Assembly (NCBI GenBank): GCA_011037195.1
Contig: JAAEAF010002783.1
Span: forward strand, 16,531-80,530
Reading direction: 5' to 3'
From: Triatoma infestans
Lineage: Eukaryota; Arthropoda; Insecta; Hemiptera; Reduviidae
DNA length: 64,000 bases
Part shown: in pieces, positions 35,901-45,769 of the stretch
Position numbering within the stretch: the stretch's first letter is position 1
Layout: every line of letters begins with the position of its first letter
Made by a program: the position numbers and the translations under genes
The notes under the pieces: model-generated
Told to the model about the DNA's origin: nothing
Database searches by the model: none
What the model saw: the letters and a program-made list of their open reading frames with translations, nothing else

Positions 35901-36644
35901 TGCGCTATTTACACTGAGGGAGTTACCATGACTTGGACACTCCCTCACTATGCTACCGTATACACGGCAGAAATTTACGCAATCTGGCAGGCATTGAAAC
36001 TGACCATCGACAGGAACTACAGAAAGGCATTGGTATTAACAGATTCATTAAGCGCAATACAGGCTCTCCGGGACAAGTTTTCGACTGATCCTATGGATAT
36101 AAATATTTATGAAACACTGCTTCAGATACGTACACGAAATCAAGAGGTAATATTTGTATGGGTGGGCGCCAGGCCACATTGGTGTGTCTGGCAATGAGAA
36201 AGCTGATTTGGCGGCAAACAGTGCTGCCGCTAAAAAGTGCTGCCTACTGACATGCAAACTTTTATGAAAACCTCTGTGATTAGAAAATGGCAAATACATT
36301 GGAACATCAGCAATGACAAACTAAGAGAAATAAAGCCATACGTACGAGCTGTTTCGGTCGAGAACCTTCCGCGGCGGGAATCTGTTATACTTACGAGGCT
36401 CAGGATTGGACATACGCGGATAACACATGGGCATTTGCTGGTAGGTGAAAGGCGACCTAGATGCCCTCTTTGTAGGGAGAGACTAACTGTGGCACATGTA
36501 CTGGAAGGGTGTCAGGCTCTGCGGATACATAGACAACGAGCAGGCTTGCCACATGATTTGCGCGCGATCTTGAAAGAGGGTTCTTCATACACTAAAGGGT
36601 TATTTGCCTTTTTAAAGAATATAAACCTATTCAATAAGATTTAG
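32998..36644 (+). pseudogene. I-like LINE ORF2 (endonuclease, RT, RNase H, zinc finger)
   Basis: Order of landmarks: FLIQWDMRGFINNTEGLRR and VCLQETKL (endonuclease start; no ATG at the usual place), GDFNLHNTWWGS near 33377, HSDHFPI near 33599. In the RT: KTRDSTPDVVGIPYAML, SSYRPISLT, QAGFRRYRST, FFDLEKAYDTTWR, ENGIPQGSILS and the catalytic YVDDLAIY near 34972-34995. RNase H: FTDGSKIDDG (35868), AEIYAIWQAL, LTDSLSAI and GNEKADLAA supply the D-E-D-D residues. It ends with CPLCRERLTVAHVLEGC, a CCHC finger, and TAG at 36642-36644. Breaks: TAG near 33149, TGA at 34849-34851, TAA at 35518-35520; frameshifts near 33160, 33740, 35825 and 36165. Confidence 0.85.
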
Positions 36645-36660
36645 GTTAGGTTAGGTTAGG
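36641..36660 (+). repeat. (TTAGG)4 array overlapping the ORF2 stop
   Basis: Four perfect TTAGG units, the insect telomere unit, begin one base before the TAG stop codon of the I-like LINE ORF2. Either a family feature of the 3' region or local slippage. Confidence 0.9.
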
Positions 36661-36720
36661 CTTTTATTTATTTGGGGAGTGGAATATCAGGTACCTCCCC
36701 ATAGAATGAATGGATATAAG

Positions 36721-36828
36721 GTGAATGTACTTATTTGTGTGAATGTATTTATTAGTGTGAGTGTATCTAATAGCGTGGGTGTATTTATTAGCGTACGTGT
36801 ATTTATTAGCATGAAAGTACTTATTGGC
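36721..36828 (+). repeat. 18-bp tandem repeat, six units
   Basis: Units of the type GTGGGTGTATTTATTAGC follow each other at 36721, 36739, 36757, 36775, 36793 and 36811 with 60-90% identity. They lie in the 3' untranslated part of the I-like LINE; because 18 is a multiple of three the frame through them stays open, which makes a false 71-codon frame. Confidence 0.85.
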
Positions 36829-37391
36829 TTGGGTGTTGGTGTGAATGTTTTTAATTTAGAATTTTATCTCGGGGGTGCAAGGAATTTTTTATAGAAGTAC
36901 TTCACCCCCAATTCTAGTCTATTTAGTTTTATCTTATTAGTTTATCTAGTTCATTGAGGGTGGTAGAATCTTTAAAAGAGTACTCCACCTACATCTGAAG
37001 CAAATAACCCTTGTAATATAACTTTTAGTAGAGATGATGTGGAAAATATCGTTTGCAGGTCATGTAAACACTACTAGTACATAGATTTCATAACATGTTA
37101 ATACGCGATAGTTGATAGGTAAAATTGCGGCAAAGAAAGTGAATCAGGGGGTGGCTATAATCCTACCATTCTGGTATCCCCCCTTAGGTGAGAAAAGAAG
37201 AGGATGGCGTCACGCGTCATTGTCAGTTCTCCTCCCCCCGTCGACTGGCTTCGATGGCTAAAGTGAGGAGGAGACGGCATGACTGCCACGGTATCCCCTG
37301 GTTCCATGCTACTTCTAATGGAAGCTGCGATGGATATCGTGGGGAGAAAGAAAGCGCCATCCCAGCTCGAGTGGTCCTAAATAACTACTTC

Positions 37392-37433
37392 GGCGCTAAT
37401 GACCTAAGTTGTCGATGCGCAAAAAAAAAAAAA
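37392..37433 (+). other. LINE 3' terminal segment and poly-A, shared with SINE
   Basis: GGCGCTAATGACC then AAGTTGTCGATGCGC, directly before the A-run. The last 29 nt match the end of the tRNA-derived SINE (GGCGCCAATGACC, GTAGATGTTGACGCGC) at 23 of 29 positions by my count. Confidence 0.7.
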
Positions 37434-37447
37434 AATAGTGACAGATA
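37434..37447. repeat. 14-bp target site duplication of the I-like LINE, right
   Basis: Exact copy of 30700-30713 after the poly-A; the next base differs (T against G), marking the end of the duplication. Confidence 0.8.
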
Positions 37448-38490
37448 TTATTTTTAATTGAAAATCGTGGCCGTCATTAATACATTAATGTTACATAAGG
37501 TGTTGATTGGTAAACTGCAATGAAGTGGCATTTTAGAGGAAAGCTTAACGCTGTAGAGCTCCAAGAGAGCCAAATGTCAATTTCCCTAGAAAGAAGTTGT
37601 ATATAAAAGTGATGCTTTTGGTTTTATAGTGTAAGCGAAATTCAAAGAACTGGCAAAAACAAAGAAAATCAAACTGGCAAAAACAAAGAAAATCAATCAG
37701 TAACGTAACACTATATGGCGTCAAGTTTAAACTGAAACCTTCGTAACGGAAGTCATAGAGTTGCTTGAGATTAATGGTTGAGCTTAATGCAATTTTTCTT
37801 TAGAATATTTTGTCTATCCACCCACAAAATTCGACCTAGGATACCCTAAAGCTTTATTTTCCATGAAATCTCTACTTCGAAAATTCGGTACGATCACAAT
37901 AGTTCCTCTTCTAGCAGTAAGAATACTAAACTAATTCTTTAGCGCACCATTCCATGAAGGGCAAACGATTGCTAGACTTTTCCCAACACCATTTAGTTAT
38001 AGCTTTCGCTGGCAAGGTTCGCTACTAAGTGTACTAACAGTTCTTTAGAAGAAATTGCCATAAATGTTGTGATAGTAACTTTGTTATATTATGCTTGAAA
38101 TCGATATCTGCTCATCCTTTGAAAGTGACCAAACAATGGCTTTTCTTCTCAATTTTTCCCTCATTGCTGCAAGTATTACAATGGTATCACGGGAAATACA
38201 AGTTTTGGGTTCCGACTGAGTATGAGAAATATGTTCTTAATTGGTCTATAAGTGTACAAGACCAATCTGTGAGAGTGTGTCGGTGTGTGTGTTAGAGACA
38301 GAGGAAATGGAAATGGAACAGCTTAAAATATCTTAAATACAAGAAAATTGCCAAAACCAAACTCGATATTGCGTTTAACGTTCAGACACGACGTTTTCTG
38401 ATAAGATCTGTTTTATATATATAGATAGTGCGATTTCATGATTTTTTTCTCCAATTTTTCGTGAATGCCTCGAAACCAGCTCCAACAAAT
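37448..38490. other. No recognised gene
   Basis: A 33-bp tandem duplication (AACTGGCAAAAACAAAGAAAATC units, 37652-37697) and a reverse fragment of the dominant repeat family at 37860-37925 (CGAAAATTCGGTACGATCAC). Otherwise nothing seen. Confidence 0.45.
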
Positions 38491-39813
38491 TTTATGAATA
38501 ATTTTAATCTACATTTCCAAATTCTATTTCTTTTACTAACATGTAATTAGATATATACAATATCTGTAGATTTTCGAACTCTTCTTCTTATTATAGTTTA
38601 TTTGCTTAATTGCACTAACAATTAGTTCGAATCCTTCTTTTATGTTCTTGTGAGAAACTACATTTTGATTGAATTAGCTTTTGCGTAAATTTCATCTTTA
38701 TAGTATTCCTTCAATAATTTGAGGACTACGCCCACTACATTGGATAGCTAAAAACTCGCAAGTCTAACAAAAGTTTTTCAACTGAATATTATGAATTCAT
38801 TGGGAAAATTTTCGTGGGTGTTTAACATCAATTTTATTTCGACCATTAGTATAAATGGCCAAATACAAAATGGCGGAACTTACATTTCTGCCTAATTCTT
38901 TTTTTCAACAATAGAATGAAATGCTGAATTTTTTCATTATAGCTCACATTAAGTTTATAAAACAGTAATCAATATGTTACAAATATGTTGATTTTATACA
39001 TTTGTTTTTATAACATAATTTTTCTTGTACAATTTGATAATTTATAAAATACCTACCGAGGAAAAATTAGTAAAAAAATTCTAAACTAGATTTTTCATAA
39101 AAATATAGCTATAAATAATTAGCCAATCACAGTATAGAAGTGAAGGTGCGAAATGTATATATGAATTATTGGAATAATTATTCCATTAATTATTACGTGG
39201 AATGTGGAATTATTTTTATGAAAAATCTAGTTTAGAATTTTTTTACTAATTTTTCCTCCGTTGGTATTTTATAAATTATCAAATTGTACAAGAAAAATTT
39301 GTTATAAGAAAATGCAAAAAATCAAGTGATTTTTAACATATTACTTTCTGTTTTATAAACTTAATGTGAGCTATAATGAAAAAACTCAGAATTTTCATTC
39401 CATTGTTGAAAAAGAAGGCTAAAGAGAAATGCAAAATCCAATGTCCGCCATTTTGTATTTAGCCCTTTATGTAGTGGGATAAAATAAAATTGATGTTAAA
39501 CCCCCACCTAAATTTCTCAATGGAATTCATAATTTTCAGTTGTAAAACTTTTCTGGGACCTGGAGTTTTTAGCTGTTCATTATATTGTCCTTAAATTTCT
39601 GTAGATAGCGCAGTCCACAAAGTATTGAAAGAGTTTCTCGCAACAACATAGAAAAAAAAGATCGAACTAATTATTAGTGCAATTAAACAGATAAGTTATA
39701 GAAAGTAGAAACGTTATATATTAGAGTTCGAAAATCTAGAGACATTGTATACTAATTACTGGTGAGTAAACGAAATAGAATGTGGAAATGTAGATTTAAA
39801 TTATATATAAAAT
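38491..39813. repeat. Long inverted repeat, ~600-bp arms, ~105-bp loop
   Basis: The left arm (about 38491-39105) and right arm (about 39211-39813) are reverse complements with scattered mismatches and small gaps. Landmarks pair across the centre: AATCTACATTTCCAAATTC with the 39790 end, TAATTAGTTCGAA with TTCGATC...ATTAGT near 39665-39680, GCTCACATTAAGTTTATAAAAC with its complement near 39350-39375, and CTAAACTAGATTTTTCATAA with its complement near 39217-39236. Neither arm has coding content. Could be a fold-back/MITE-like element, or a hairpin RNA source if transcribed. Confidence 0.85.
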
Positions 39814-40689
39814 AAAAATGAAATGAGATAGAACTACTTTAAGTAATCATAAAATTAATAGGAGAATCTAAACTTAAGACTTTTGAATAAACCATACACT
39901 CTCCCACCCTCACTTAAAACTTTAAATGAACTCTCTCAGTAAAAAGTTTCAAACAAAGTGAAAGGACGCTGTTTCATAGTTCTAAACCAGAATCCTGGGC
40001 CTCCAAAGAGATTCAGCACTTAGACCACAGCTGGACTCATTGTGCACTAACATAGGTCGCTAGTCAAATTTGTTGCATCGTGTACCAAATTTAAATAAAT
40101 CCGTCGGTGTTTTTAAAGGAAAAAATCTGGTGTAAAAAAACTCTCACTACTTTCTCTTCCTGCGAAATGGCAAATTTTCTCCGCACTTACCATTCTTATT
40201 AGTGTTAAAAACCGTCGGCATTTTTATGGGGAAAGTCCCAAAAAACTGAAAACCTATTCAGATCATTTTGCCAGATCAAGCTTGCAAATGTAATACTACT
40301 TCCTGGTAGACTTAGCATCGTATGCTATCTGAATGTGAAATGTTTGACAGGGAACGTGTTCCGTTCTTATGAAAAATATTATCACTAAATGTACAATGGT
40401 AACCACCCAAGGAAGTGCTAGTTAGTGATGAATTGTGCAGTGCCTTTTGGTAAATTTGTAAATAGTATTGAATTTGTTGGACTCTTAGAAGTATGCGTAA
40501 TTAATTGTATATATTAATTTTATAATTACAGACTAATAAACTGTGTATACATAATTTTCTAATTTTATTTGTAACTATTGAATTAATTGTAAATTTGTGA
40601 ATTAAGTATTTCTAAACGCATGTAATATATGTACGGAATGTGCAGAAATAAATAACATTAAAAAACAAAAGAAAACATACATATAAACC
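39814..40689. other. No recognised gene
   Basis: 40122-40165 carries the AAAATCTGGTGTAAAAA / CACTACTTTCTCTTCCTGC motif of the dominant repeat group. The rest is AT-rich without features I can name. Confidence 0.45.
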
Positions 40690-40805
40690 ATTTTTAGTGT
40701 CTAAAAACCACTTTTCTGGACTCAGAAGGCCTCGAAACATGTATTTCCGCTAAAACTCAATTTCGAAAATCTGGCACGATCGCAAAACTTTATTAGCAAA
40801 AAACA
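40690..40805 (-). repeat. Dominant repeat family, reverse 5' end fragment
   Basis: GACTCAGAAGGCCTCGAAACATG, CAATTTCGAAAATCTGGC and ACGATCGCAAAACTTT match, in reverse, the start of the forward copies. Confidence 0.6.
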
Positions 40806-40879
40806 CAAAGTTTAAAGAAATTCGGTTAACATGAAGTGCTACTTTACTGAATGGCTTTTTTTTACTCTCTCTCTCTACC

Positions 40880-41215
40880 TGTGGTAAGAAGAGGAAGTAT
40901 TTGCGATCGCGTTGAATTATCACCGGAAATACATTCCCTGAGTAAGAAAAAATTATTTTTAGGGAATGGTTTGTAAGAGTGTGTGTGTGTGTGTGTGAAC
41001 ACAAAATATCTCTAAAACAAAAAAAAAAAAATTGTAGGAAGCTCCAAACCTCATATATACCATTCTTGTCAACAGCATGTGACAATAAGGTTTTGGTCGA
41101 AATCCGTCGAAACCGGAAGTTCAACATTACGGATTTTTTTTTTCAGTTTTATTGCGATTTTCTGGAAATGGCTCCAAAGATTTTCTTTAAACATGGACTG
41201 CTAACTGTACAGAAA
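40880..41215 (+). repeat. Dominant repeat family, forward copy
   Basis: Starts at GAGGAAGTATTTGCGATCG, then CCGGAAATACATT, a GT microsatellite (40979-40997), GTAGGAAGCTCCAAACC, GTCGAAACCGGAAGTTC and ends near TCTTTAAACATGGACTGC. The order is the same as in the copies at 47.5 and 50.0 kb. Confidence 0.65.
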
Positions 41216-41353
41216 TAAACGTAAAGATTTAAAAATGATTTTTGGGAGTCATCTGACAGAATTAAGCCGTACTTCAATATTCAGTAAAATACCCACTTGT
41301 GAGAAAGTGTTTTAATTTTGAACTAAAGGAGAGAAAATATGCAATAAGAGATA

Positions 41354-41583
41354 GGGTGGGGGAATAGCTAAGTCGTTAGCGTCCTCGACTCCCACGCGGA
41401 GGACCCGGGTTCAAGTCCAGCTGTGCTGCCCTTGGATTTTTTCATCCTAGGAGCCTCTACAGCTCACCGTCCGGTGATGGGCAGTTGTCTGTAACGAGAG
41501 AACACTGTCTGGAGGCCGGCAGTGCACTGAGAAGGCTTCTGGCGCCAATGACCGTAGATGTTGACGCGCCTTAAAAATAAAAA
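41354..41583 (+). repeat. tRNA-derived SINE with LINE-like 3' tail, full copy
   Basis: The A box TAGCTAAGTCGTTAGC (41365) and B box GGGTTCAAGTCC (41407-41418) form a tRNA-like head. A body follows (GGAGCCTCTACAGC; GTAACGAGAGAACACTGTC; GGCAGTGCACTGAGAAGG), and then the 3' tail GGCGCCAATGACCGTAGATG and TTGACGCGCC before a short TTAAAAATAAAAA end. Body and tail are repeated at 63.4-63.6 kb and the tail at 50.95 kb. The element has inserted just beside a copy of the dominant repeat family (AATACTTCCTCTTACTAGG). Confidence 0.82.
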
Positions 41584-42184
41584 TACTTCCTCTTACTAGG
41601 AGTAAGAGAAAGTAAAAATAAACAAACTGTGCGTGATGTGTGTGTGGTGTGAGGGGGGGGGATGTTGAAATAGGACATAGAATTTTTAGATGACTAAGAA
41701 TAAATGATTCTGAGAAAAATAAATCTCGGTCTCACGTGAATGTATTAGTTCTTAGAAGGATAATACAGCAAATCCAGTTTTTTTACCTCAATATTTTCTG
41801 GATTATCCACTTCTTTTATTTATTATCTTCTTTAAGCAGTTTATCCCGTAAATAAAAATAGATAAGGTAAATAAAAGAAAATGGACATAATGCTGGCATA
41901 TTTAATTGCATAATGTGATAATAATCATTCGGCATGGAATTTATTTTCACTTCTGAATGTTTTCTTTTTCTTAAATTAGAAACGCTCGAAATATTTATCA
42001 AGTGGAATTGACTTTTAAACAGTTGTGAACCCCCGAGCTAGTGATTTCCTCAGTAGGTGCCAATAAGTAAAATATGGTGGCAGCGATGGAGATTTAAGGA
42101 ACTAAACAGTTCGTGAAACCCTCTCCACACTTTCTCCTACTGCGTGGTTAACTAAACGTTCAGTTGGGGATCATTAAGTCGCAA

Positions 42185-42480
42185 TCCGGAACCGGATTTC
42201 CTTCAAATCTAAAATTCTAGCAATGTTTCTAATGTACCTTAATTTTATGTAGATAGTAGAATCGTAACTGCGCTAAAATAATACTTAATAAAAGGAATGC
42301 TTAACGTTGCTACCCCTCCCCCCTCCAGAATCCGCTAAAAATAAATTTTCTTTGGAAAATGTTTTAAATAAAGTGAGATAGAGACATGTGTGTGCAAAGT
42401 TCAAAGAAAATCCTGGGAGCCGTTTTTGAGAAAATAATTTTTTCAAAAAAAATTAAAAAAATATTCAGTGAAATCAGCAA
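42185..42480 (-). repeat. Dominant repeat family monomer, reverse copy
   Basis: CCGGATTTCCTTCAAATC, AATTCTAGCAATGTTTCT, a CCCCTCCCCCCTCCAGAAT stretch, GGAAAATGTTTTAAATAAAGTG and TTCAAAGAAAATCCTGGGAG follow the monomer order seen at 45.3 and 63.1 kb. Confidence 0.65.
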
Positions 42481-42539
42481 ATCTGGCACACATGGATTTT
42501 GGTCTTAAATTTGAGCTTATCGCAATAAGAGAAACCAAA

Positions 42540-42578
42540 ATAATAATAATAATATGTATATATATATATATATAAAAT
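42540..42578. repeat. (TAA)n / (TA)n microsatellite
   Basis: AATAATAATAATAATA followed by alternating TA; low complexity. Confidence 0.8.
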
Positions 42579-42599
42579 ATTCCATGCGGCGCTCCAATA

Positions 42600-43500
42600 T
42601 TAGCTGTATTAATTTGTTTATAAGAATGGTGGTGGCAAAGTAGGGATAGAGAGAAATACGGTCTAGGGGAAGTACGTAATCCTAGATACGGTAAGTAATA
42701 AATTACACTTTATACATGTCCCGCTGGTAGACCTGTCAGTCAGTCGAAAACGTTTTCATATATTGGTCAGCGATGGTGATGTCAAGACCAGCGATAAATC
42801 AGCAGGCGCATACTCGTTATTGTGAACAACCTACCAACACTGTGTGATGAGATACTCGGTGTGGCAACACTCACTAGTGTAAGGAGGCCCCCTTCACATT
42901 GTTCCTGCCGTCCACCACGAGCTGTCACATACGTTCACGCTCGTCGGGGCAAGGTTTGGGCCAATATCCAGCATCCCAGCTACACACCTTCAATTAAATA
43001 AGATACATGTACATATCTGAAGGCGTAGCTCAAGCAAATTCCTTCAGAGGATAGCATATTGTTCGCTACGAGAGATTTGGATTTTGTTTTTATTCAATGC
43101 TCGCCCGAGGGAATGACGTCATAATACGTCCTGCTGACCAGTACAAATTAAAAAAATGGTCTTAGTCATTTTGCCATTCAGATTCAGTCTCAACCGCAAG
43201 CTCCTGGCACTGTTTCAAATATTGAACATCTGTATCTCCTTCATTAGAGTGGGCATCTCGAGGAATCGACTACTCCTATTCTGTGTAAGTGCTTGTGGAG
43301 TAGTCGTGTTCGGTTATAAGTCCGAACAGTGCGACTGAGTCTTGACGCTTTTGGTTTAGTGCGATCGTGCCTTCTCTCTTGATACGCTGATCCCTTTTGC
43401 CAGCCTCTGCAAGTTCCTTCTGAACTTTAGTAGCTACCGATTTCTAAAAAGTGTCCTTGCCGTGACCGTAGTATAGTTCGTTCAAAAAAAAAAAAAAATC
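42600..43500. other. Unassigned, GC-richer segment ending in poly-A
   Basis: Composition is more balanced than its surroundings and the block ends in a 14-A run (43484-43497). A GGTTATAAGTCCGAACAGTGCG stretch near 43311 could be a TATA region and initiator as in LTRs, but I found no terminal TG...CA repeats. No frame resembles a known protein. Confidence 0.3.
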
Positions 43501-43754
43501 TAACTGGCAAATCTTTTTCAAACTCGAAAGAAAAAGAATTTGGAAAAATATTGGCTATTTTTACTGAACATGAACGTGACGTCATTGTGGACAGTAAGGC
43601 AGCGCCCTATAAATTATAAACCTTTGTGATCGTAACGTAACCTAGCCTCTAGCCGAACAGTGGCAATCTAAGGCGCAAAACAAAGATTCTAAGATGGCTG
43701 GGTTAGGGTTTCCTCTAAAAGACATTTTTGCTTTCTCTTACTGCTGGTTGAGAG

Positions 43755-44120
43755 GAAATAAAAGCTAAGAGGAAGTAATCGTGTCAAATTTTCGATACCG
43801 ACCTCTTCACTGGAAAGAAACATTCTTTGGTCCTCTGAATCTGAAAAAAGTGGTTTAGAAATAGTATGTGTATTTATGTGTGTGGTCAGTATAATTAAAA
43901 CGGAAAATCACACAAAGTTCAAACGTCAGATTTCGTTTAAGTTCCACCAGGGAGGAGCTGACAATAAGGTTTTCGTCAAAATAAATCACGGGGAAGTATA
44001 TCACTTTACTGAATGCATTTTTTTTCCATTTTCTCGGAAAAGGATGTTCTTTAAACTTGGAATACCAACTACTCGTTTAAAAGTGTTGCAACACTTATTT
44101 GAAACATTTATTCGGGTCTT
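43755..44120 (+). repeat. Dominant repeat family, forward copy
   Basis: GAGGAAGTAATCGTGTC, AAATTTTCGATACCG, TTTGGTCCTCTGAATC, GACAATAAGGTTTTCGTC and TTTGAAACATTTATTC follow the family order. The 94-codon open frame across it is not shared by other copies. Confidence 0.6.
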
Positions 44121-45200
44121 TGGGGGACAATTAAACATAATTACAAGTATAATCTATTAGTCAATTACATATAACTATGAAAATTGCAGTCAGTTATGTG
44201 AGTGATTCACATCAGATTTTTTTAAAAATCTAGGTTGTCTCCACTTGGAGGCACAAAGAAATAATCAATACAAATTCTGCTAAATAGTAATGATTATTGT
44301 GCTAAATAATCAAAAAGAAAATGTGCTAAATGTCCATGAAAAATTCACCATAGGCCAGGGGAAACGAGCAAATTTTGTTTATGTATTATACAGAACTTAG
44401 GAAAAAAGTGATATTGATAGAGGGGGGAAGATACTCATATTGGAGGGGATAGTGGAGGGGCGGCATACTTTGATAAACATGATCCAAGTTTTAATGAGAT
44501 GCCTCGTGATGATGTATTTTAGCTTTACGAAGTCATGAGATCAAAACTACCCGGCCTTCTTTCACTCTCTCTCTCTCTTAAAGAGTGATCGAATACTTCA
44601 GCGATCGTAGTCAAATAAACTTTTAAAAAGTTATTTTTTTTATAGAAGTGATCCAGCCCATTAATATTCCAACACTGGTCTTTTGCAGTGTTTCAACTTT
44701 TCTTTGGATGTTTTAACTTCAACATCACGTTTCTTGTTTGAACATTAAAACAACAACACAGACACACTCGAGTGTTGTGAAACATTCGCACAACGATTCT
44801 TCCTTTCTCAAATTCTTTCAGCACAGTATTTTTCAATTTTTGAATTGGTTGGATTCAGCCATAATTATACTGAATGGCAGATTTTAGTTGGTGTTTATAA
44901 CTCTGGAGGATATACCTTCATTGGATAAACCAGGGTGAACAATTCATCCTATAAAATAGACAAATTTTAATTTAATTTGGAATATATTACTCAATTACTC
45001 TAACATGAATATAGAGAGGTGGTGGGGACATGTTGACTAGCACGTTTGGCAGAATGTTTACAGGGAGCGCCATAACGTTATACAAACTTGAACATTTAAA
45101 ACCTACTGGGGCACAGATTTCACAAAGCTCCTGAAAGGAATTTTTCCGGAAAAATGTTTGAAAGTTCCGGAAATACATTCAGATTTGGACAATTCAAATC
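44121..45200. other. No recognised gene
   Basis: 44771-44800 has the GTGTTGTGAAACATTCGCAC motif. A CT run is at 44564-44579. 45060-45170 holds a diverged repeat-family piece. Nothing else seen. Confidence 0.45.
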
Positions 45201-45204
45201 CAAT

Positions 45205-45600
45205 TAGTATTGCAATAAAAGAAAAGTCGTTCTGGAAGAAAATTCCAAAAAACTTGAAAATCTACATTGTAAAATCGCATTTCCGATTAACCGATTTTCT
45301 TTAAATTTGGAATTCTATCAATGCTTCTACTGTGTATTAATATTATATAGGTGATAAGAACCATACATTCCACTGAATGGGTATTTAGAGCAATGCTTAC
45401 GCTACTGTCCCCCCTCCCCCAGAACCTGCCAAAAAAAATCAATTTTTCCAGCAACATCTCTCAATTAAAGTGATAGTATTCAGGTGTACAGACAGTATAG
45501 GGATTTAAAGGAAGTCGTGAAAAAATCCACTCAGTATAGTGGCGGTGCCAGTTCCTGCGATTTTCACTCATTTTTGAGATATTCTGTTCACTCACTCACT

Positions 45601-45646
<46 letters not shown>

Positions 45647-45765
45647 ATTCGCCAATTTTTTCCCCCACTCAGGGGACCTCAAGACATGTATTTCCGGTGA
45701 AAACTCATTTCCGAAAATTTGGCACGATCGCAATACTTCCTCTTAGTAGGAGTAAGAGAAAGTAA
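45205..45765 (-). repeat. Dominant repeat family, long reverse copy
   Basis: It contains, in reverse order, the monomer (CGCATTTCCGATTAACCG, GGAATTCTATCAATGCT, CCCCTCCCCCAGAACC) and the 5' end of the family (AGGGGACCTCAAGACATG, GGCACGATCGCAATACTTC, then the hairpin-forming CTCTTAGTAGGAGTAAGAG). An AC repeat replaces the GT repeat found at the same place in forward copies. Confidence 0.7.
45605..45645 (+). repeat. (AC)n microsatellite
   Basis: About 20 AC units inside the reverse repeat-family copy, at the position of the GT tract in forward copies (40979). Confidence 0.95.
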
Positions 45766-45769
45766 AAAT

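Larger units (their letters stand above)
30714..37433 (+). mobile_element. I-like LINE with RNase H, full length
   Basis: About 6.7 kb from GCCACTGCAGGACCGGGGAC to a 13-15 nt poly-A, bracketed by a 14-bp direct repeat. It has a GC-richer leader (30714-31093), ORF1 with zinc knuckles, ORF2 with endonuclease, reverse transcriptase, RNase H and a terminal zinc finger, and an ~790-nt 3' region. Full length with matched target duplications suggests a younger insertion than the other LINEs here, although the reading frames already carry several stops and frameshifts. The RNase H domain and knuckle arrangement fit the I group rather than Jockey. Confidence 0.88.

Noticed and set aside
36679..36894. 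71-codon frame with a six-residue repeat after the I-like LINE ORF2
   Set aside because: The frame exists because an 18-bp minisatellite keeps it open; it lies in the 3' untranslated region and has no counterpart in related LINEs that I know.
41354..41430. Functional tRNA gene
   Set aside because: The anticodon stem-loop is too large and the acceptor ends do not pair; the 150-nt body and shared tail show it is a SINE.
42600..43500. LTR with TATA and initiator near 43311
   Set aside because: I could not find matching TG...CA ends or a target duplication, so it stays unassigned.
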